Position numbers and translations under genes: made by a program. Shown piece by piece: positions 57,961 to 64,000 of a DNA stretch of 64,000 bases. The stretch comes from Strix aluco. Taxonomy: Eukaryota; Chordata; Aves; Strigiformes; Strigidae. The stretch is from NCBI RefSeq assembly GCF_031877795.1, contig NC_133948.1, positions 13,748,948 to 13,812,947 on the forward strand, written 5' to 3'. Each line of letters begins with the position of its first letter. The stretch's first letter is position 1. A model generated the notes under the pieces. That model was not told the origin of the DNA. It saw nothing but the letters and a program-made list of their open reading frames with translations, and ran no database searches.

Positions 57961-60404
57961 TCCACAGAATGGGTACTTGGGGGAGTGGGGATGGACCGGG
58001 CCATTAAGGACTTCAGCCGGGAGGGAGGATCTATAATATTGAGTTGGAAAACAAGAAGAAGTAATAATCAAAGGTGGCCGAAGAAAACTGCAAACCTTTA
58101 GCTTTCAGAACTCAGTCAAGATTAAAGTCGTTCTTGATGGGAAACACACCATCCCCTTCTTAATGAAAACCATGGGGAGACTGATGCTGCAGATGGCTTC
58201 TTAAAGAGGGAGAGAAAAGCCTCGCTCCAGGTTTGAGGACAAAAATCAACGGCACAATTTGCGAAGGGAAGAAGAGAAGGAGAGGAAGGAGCTGGGCAAA
58301 GGGACCCGCCTTGCCTGGCTGAGCAGGGAAACTGCATCCAGGGGTCACGTCCCCACCCGACACACACTTTGGGGTCGTTTCACAGATGTTCCCCTGATTC
58401 AGAAAGGCCCGTAGCATCCCCCCCTCGCCTGCCCCAGAGCGCCCTGGAAGCTGCCGAAACCTCCTCTCCTCCTGGCAGACAAATGGCCCCTCTTGCCCTG
58501 GGCTGGGGCCGGCCTCCAGCCCTCCCCCTGCCCTCTCTCTGCTGGGAATGACAGTTAAAAATCAGACTGCAAACAAGTGGATTTTGGTCTCAGCTGCAAT
58601 AGCCCTTATTTGCTTTGCTTTAACAAACAGCTGGGGGGGGGGGTTTACTTTCAGGCTGGCTGTAAAAGCCCTGCACGGGAGGGGAAAGGCAGAAGACGGA
58701 GGTTAACCGGCGGCAAGGGGTGTCTTTTCATGCCCTTTGCGAGTCAAAGCGATGGCTGGGTTTATTTGCTTGCTCTCTGCAATAAATGCGAGCCCTTCAG
58801 GTGAGAAGATGCTGGAAGGGTGGAATGACAGGACAGATTTACACCTGTCCTTACAGCTTACTCTGACAACCCCTATAGCCTACAGAAATGACCAGTGGTG
58901 CCGCGTAGTCTGGGGAAGCCAGCAGGTTCACTCGTTTTTTTCGTTTTGTTTTTTTTTTTTCCTCTCTGTTACCCCCCTCCCCTCCTGCTTCTTACTCCCT
59001 TTCCCCTTTTTCTTATGGCACGACATGAAGCACACAGAGATCACCCTGACTGATATGCTCCCCCCAGCCATCCCCTGCCCCAGGAAGACAAATATTACAG
59101 CCAGCCCCATGGAGCCCCTTCTTGGGACCTCCTTGGTTGCGCAGGGTGCCCAAGCTCTGCGGCCACTACAACCGTTTCATTGCTGGCCTCCTCCAATTTT
59201 CAGCTGTCCCCTCCCAGCCAAGAAGGCAGAGGGGAGATAACCCCCCTTATGTCCTGTTCCCCCCTTCCATCCCACCTCGATGACAGAGGCTGTCCAGATG
59301 CCTCTGGAATCTGGCCAGACCCAGCTGCCATCTTCATCTGTGGACAGGACAAAGGCTGAATTCCCCATCTCCCAACCCAAGGGCCTGTTGCCACCTCCTA
59401 GTGCCTGCTGAAAGCCCTCCTCAAAGCCAGCTCTCAAGTGTGGCGTCTGGTGGAGCCAGGACCACTCAACCCCGCATTCAGCACTCCTGGCCGAAGGGCT
59501 GGCTACAGCCATTCAGGCTGAGGGCATGGGGGGTGTTGCTGAGGGTCCCGTCCCCTCTACAGAGAGGGGTGGAATGAGTTTCGGTAGCCCCTAGCCAAAC
59601 ACATCTTGTGAGCAAGCAACGCAGCCCAACATCTCATCGCCCAACCTCATGTGAACACCACTTAACAGGACCTTCGGATGCTCTCTTCCAGCATGGGTGC
59701 CTTAAATTATATTCAAAGAGCCAAATATAAAAGCCACAAGACCTGGCAGCACGTAACAGGTCTCCTGACGGATCCCACGTGCCCACGTTCCCAGGACAGA
59801 CTTCCTGGGCAGCAAAGTGCTCGGACACGGGATGCTCAGCCATGCACAGAAGAAACACCAGGTTCTAAGCTGCTCCACGAATCTTCACCTAAAGTTTGCT
59901 AAGTGCCACGTTCTGCTGGGGATCTCCAGCTGCAATCCTTCTCCTGCAACAGGCAACGGAGCCAGTCACCCTTTCTTACAAAAAACCCAGAGAAGGTTTC
60001 TCATCTCCCTGTGCCTATTCTTAGGCTCATTCCAGCGAGGATTTCCCAATTGCACAAAGTCAAAGAGTTTCAACAGAAAAGACTGGGAATGCCTCACAGG
60101 AGGACTCTTGCCTCCCTAGGGCTAGGAAAGTATAGAGAACCTGACCCAAATGAGGCAAGTGGGGGGAGTTGCAAACAGGTCCCTCTGCTCATGGCGACAG
60201 CCCTAAGCCCAGGGCTGGGGTTATAGCCCGAGGCAAGCACTCGAGATTCCTCCAAAATCTTTGGGAACATCTAAGGGTTCGGCACTTCTGAAAATCTCTT
60301 AAGGCTTCTTCAGATGCCTGGAGAGAGATTTCACAGCTTGCTTCCTCTTAATAGCTGGGTTTCGAGTCTCTGGCCAGAAAAATAGGCTGTGCAACTTCAG
60401 AGCG
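57961..60404. other. Far 5' flank, no gene recognised
   Basis: Unique sequence. ATAATCAAAGGTGG at 58065 contains a TCF/LEF-like core. No coding gene recognised; the longest frame (58737-59240) has no known motif. Confidence 0.6.
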
Positions 60405-60510
60405 CCTTCTCTAGGATAATTAAGATTAATAACTCATCATTTCACCTATGATACACACCATTATTGCATAGCAATCATGAGATAATATTTTCCGTGGTAA
60501 AACTCACCCC
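60405..60510. promoter_or_regulatory. Candidate conserved non-coding element
   Basis: AT-rich segment with AATTAAGATTAATAACTCAT, CACCATTATTGCATAGCAAT (POU/C/EBP-like) and TGAGATAATATTT. Inferred from motif density. Confidence 0.3.
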
Positions 60511-62589
60511 AGTGAAGATGGACAAGGATATCACGAAGGGGGATGGGGGATGGGGAGAGGAGTTAAACCTTCTGTAGCCTCTAAGGAGCAAGGGTGCTTC
60601 TCCCTACTGCATTCCCTTTCGGAGGCTGAGGCTTACTGGGATGGTTCTGCCAATGAAATTGCAGGAAGCGATAAGGCCAAGAATATTCTTTGGAAAGTTA
60701 AAAAAAAAAGAAAGGTTTTGGGTGATTTTTGTTTTTCCATTACATTTTTCTGGATACCGTTTTTGCAGGCTAGACACAACGAGCGAAACCAAGGCAAGAG
60801 TCACTGCCCAGATAACAGCGCTGGCAGAGCAGCAGCAGCGGAGCACAGATGCGTCTGTTTTCTCATCTGCAATGTGAATACTTCAGCTCAGCAGTTTGCA
60901 TATGACTACTCTGTACAGTAAATGCCTCTCAGGGAAGAGGCAGAGATGCTCTTTGGGACTGGCAGGGGGAAGAAGAGGATGGAATACAATATTGTTTTGA
61001 ATAGTCTTTTTTCCAGCCACTCTGGAGCTGATGGGGTGACGTTTAAAGGGAGGCATCAATCCAGGTGCATGACCACGCAGGGTTGGACACCGCAGTGCAT
61101 CTCTCCATGGAGGTTCTTACTCAGCCATTGCTGGCCAGACAGAGCGTGCATTACGCCTGTGTTTGGTGATCTTGGATCGACCACAAAGTCAAGTTCAAGG
61201 TCTCATCCTTGTTGCTTTAAATGATCTGGACCCTGTCTCTCAGAGAAACCACTTCCCTTCCTGTATGCTGGGATCACTGGAAGCGCTGGAGTTTATACCA
61301 GGAGGAGGTTGAGGAGGGGAGAGTGCTGACAGCAGGCTTTGCTCAGTGAGAGGCCCTTAGCAAAACAACCCACTTCTCACCTCCATTTACCAAAGCCCGG
61401 ATGTGGTTACCTCTTGGTGGAGATCCACTTTTTTTCCATTGAAGATTTCCCAGATGGGAACGCGTGCATGTCCTGCCCTGCTGCCCTCTCAGGTCCCAGA
61501 CACGCTGGACTTCCTCCCTGCTGCCGCTCCCCTTCTGCAGAGCGTACACAGCACATCCAAGGCACCCCAGAAGTGCCGGGTTTGCTGCATCTCTTCGAGA
61601 CACAGCCTATCTGCATATATTCAATGACCACGTCTGGATGTGTTCAGCCTAGACATAATTTCCAGGCATGGAAAAGGGTGTGCTCAGAAACCTCAGACAT
61701 TTTCTAAGCCTACTCAAGACCTGCCATAATCAGATGGTTTGTCCAGCCAAGGAAGTCCTGAAGATGGAGCACATCACTGGGAAACATCAGATTTGGAGGA
61801 AATTAAGGACATTCAGAAGACACTTCCAAACGTGCAGTTTTTCTTGCGTGACACACAGGGTCACTCTTGTCAACAAATATCCTATTTTAATATTTCATTA
61901 AACTTTCATGGTGTACTTTGAGTCCATGATATAGGCACAGTCAACAAACCTAAAAATCAATTAATCAGTCCCTAAGCGAATACCCACTGAGAGAGAGAAA
62001 GGCTCCCATTAATTTCTCCAGACTTCAGGTCAAGCCCTAATTGTATAAAGATCAAAAGATTAGCACTGAGCAAAGTCATCAGCGCTGGGATTTCCAAGGG
62101 CCACACTCAGCCCCTTGCAAGTAGATGGGCAAAAAAGTATTGACCCAAGATTTTTTAGTTCCCCGTTTTTGCAATGAGGCAACTCTTTATTTTTTTTTTT
62201 TTAAAGAAACGGTGAAAGAAGTTGTTTGCACTTTTCACGACAAGTGATAGTTTTCCTAGAGGCGTGTGTGTGCCTTGCACACACACATCACTCCTAAGTT
62301 CCTGAGAAGATGAGTGACAGCCAAATTGCCTTGCAGCCTTCAGTCTTTGCACATCTCCCCTGCCAGGTTTGCACCAAGAACAGGTGGCTTTCGCACCTAG
62401 CACATATTTCTCCTGGCTGAGCATTAACAGTGAAATCAAATCCCTTCCTTTGACCCAGGAATTTTGATGGGAGAGGGAAGGGTGTCTTGTTTGAGGGGGT
62501 GTGGCACTTCTTTCCACAGGAACATTTATCATTTCTCTGTTGAAAAAGAGACCAATAACCCATACCTCGTGCCTGTTATTACCCTGTGA
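60511..62589. other. Far 5' flank, no gene recognised
   Basis: Unique sequence, frames under 150 codons with no recognised domains. Nothing further supported. Confidence 0.6.
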
Positions 62590-62810
62590 ATTCAAAGGTG
62601 TCTCATTTTTAATGGGCCCTTAGCAATAATGCAGGCACCTCATCATTTATCATTTTCTGCTGACATCTTCCTTGATGCAGAAAGCTCCTGAATGGCACTT
62701 CTAAAAGAGGTTTCAGCAGAATGAGCCGTGAGGGGTCTTATAGCTTTTCCTGTAGTCAAGCAAAGGGAAGACCTGAGGCATATTTAGCGCCTTTGCGCAG
62801 GAAAGAGTGA
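62590..62810. promoter_or_regulatory. Candidate conserved non-coding element
   Basis: TCATTTTTAATGGGCCC, CATCATTTATCATTTTCTGC and CTGACATCTTCCTTGATGCA lie in a smooth single-copy block. It looks like constrained non-coding DNA; no coding frame. Confidence 0.3.
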
Positions 62811-63727
62811 CAATATCAGACACCCTGTGTTTTTCTCTCTAGCCTATCATCTCCAATACCACGCACAGCACAGGGGATGAAAATCAACCTCTGAGGGCCA
62901 CATCTCCCTCTTCAGCAAGGGCAAGAGGGATGAGACACAGCAGCGTGGGCAGGCGAGTCCTGCTCCCACCTGCTCCCTGCATCCCGTGACCACATCGGAG
63001 CCAGCATGGCATGGAGATGCCCCTGTACAGTGCAGAACTGACCCAAATTACTTCCCCTCCCTCCCAAAGCAAAGCAGAAATGAAGGGGTGAATCACAGTT
63101 TTGACCTACAATTTGAAGCCTGCGTTTTTCCCAGGGCTTTGAGGAAATCTTGTGTTAAATCCATAACTGAGTCCTAAGGGAGACAGGCAAAACATCCTCT
63201 GACACAGCTGACCTCCTTTCTCTCTCTCTCTCTCTCTCTCTGAGATGTTGTTTTTCAAGGAAAGAAGCCAAAAATTCAGCTTAGGGAAATGAGCAGAGCT
63301 TGGCTGGATTGGTAGGGCTGAGCTGACTTCGGCCAGGCAGGCGCTGTATCCTAGCCTGCTCCTATGCAAATCCCACCACCACCACCACCAGTCTCACTTT
63401 GGCAAGGCTGCTCTTTCCTCCTGGTAGCCAGGTTTGTGCAAATACAGTCTTGGCACAAATCCATTTGCAATGGCCTTAAATGACAACAGCTGATTTTCAC
63501 GCTCACAACAGTAAATCTTCCATTTTCCCCTCGGAGGGTTTGGCAGTGCAATGTTGATTTTCTTCTCCAAACCTTTCCTGGCAAAGGTTTCCCTATCTCA
63601 TAGCCTCATGCAAGCACAACGCTCTGTAATTACCAGGTCCGGAGTCTTTCATTCAAGTGCCTTCAAGGACTTTGAAGCATGAAGAATTTTGACTCGGGGG
63701 CCCCTGAGGCAAAAGCCCAAGGATTAC
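62811..63727. other. Far 5' flank, no gene recognised
   Basis: Unique sequence with the (TC)n repeat and a short (CAC)n run near 63375. No gene recognised. Confidence 0.6.
63219..63241 (+). repeat. (TC)n microsatellite
   Basis: About eleven perfect TC units. Confidence 0.95.
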
Positions 63728-63777
63728 TTTGCCCAATTTACTTATGAGTAAACTGAGGCACAGCAGAGAGGAACCTC
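63728..63777 (-). mobile_element. MIR-type SINE remnant, inverted
   Basis: TTGCCCAATTTACTTATGAG followed by TAAACTGAGGCACAGCAGAG is the reverse complement of the classic MIR core (CTCTGTGCCTCAGTTT, then CTCATCTGTAAAATG). Only the core is recognisable. Confidence 0.55.
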
Positions 63778-64000
63778 TAATTTTCACGAGTCTGTTCATT
63801 CAGGGTTCCTCGTTTTCCACACTCCCAACTCAAAAATGCCCTAAAGGCTTCAGTATTCAGGGCTGCTGAGCAGCTAAATATTTGGCGGAAGGATTTTGCA
63901 GTGCTCCAGAAAGTCAACTTCATCATCTTCCAAACCACCCACTCAGAAAAAATCAGGGCATCCAAAACTGGTGGTTTGTTACACTCAGCTGATAACAGGG

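Overview
This window is vertebrate nuclear DNA, almost certainly avian. It holds one multi-exon protein gene with GT-AG introns. It also holds two fragments with the typical 3' end of CR1 LINEs, the dominant repeat of bird genomes, and at least two very old MIR-like SINE remnants. The rest is long single-copy non-coding DNA with CpG-island-like GC-rich blocks. There are no operons, CRISPR arrays, rRNA or tRNA genes, or prokaryotic features.

The gene is TBX3, a T-box transcriptional repressor, on the minus strand. I rebuilt seven coding exons by hand from splice sites and codon phase: 42433-42827, 40276-40543, 38860-39006, 36576-36652, 35110-35267, 33097-33800 and 31836-32282. Together they give 2196 nt, an intact 731-residue protein plus TAA. 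The 3' UTR runs to about 30.02 kb, with AATAAA at 30038-30043. The 5' UTR runs up to about 43.85 kb. The promoter region at 43.85-44.05 kb has back-to-back CCAAT boxes and a plus-strand TATA box, which suggests divergent transcription.

Layout: 1-30 kb is 3' flank of TBX3. By known vertebrate synteny this side faces TBX5. It holds two CR1 fragments (about 3.9-4.3 and 5.98-6.2 kb), an inverted pair of about 135 bp copies of an unidentified sequence (5.04-5.17 and 6.21-6.35 kb), a 40-bp tandem duplication (14.6 kb), two CTCF-type motifs in divergent orientation (14.98 and 22.73 kb) and a broad GC-rich block (22.6-28.6 kb). The TBX3 transcription unit occupies about 30-44 kb. From 44 to 64 kb is the 5' flank, which by synteny faces the MED13L side. 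GC-rich islands (44-46.2, 49.5-51.2, 52-54.2 and 55.7-57.5 kb) alternate there with AT-rich, homeodomain-site-rich islands that look like enhancer candidates.

I found no other protein-coding gene. The many long open frames elsewhere are what GC-rich, stop-poor DNA produces by chance. I also found no wholly new gene system. The most interesting signals are regulatory or structural: the divergent CTCF motif pair, the bidirectional promoter architecture, an 18-bp A:U hairpin in the TBX3 3' UTR, the inverted repeat pair, a purine array in intron 5, and an unusual number of long C/G homopolymers.
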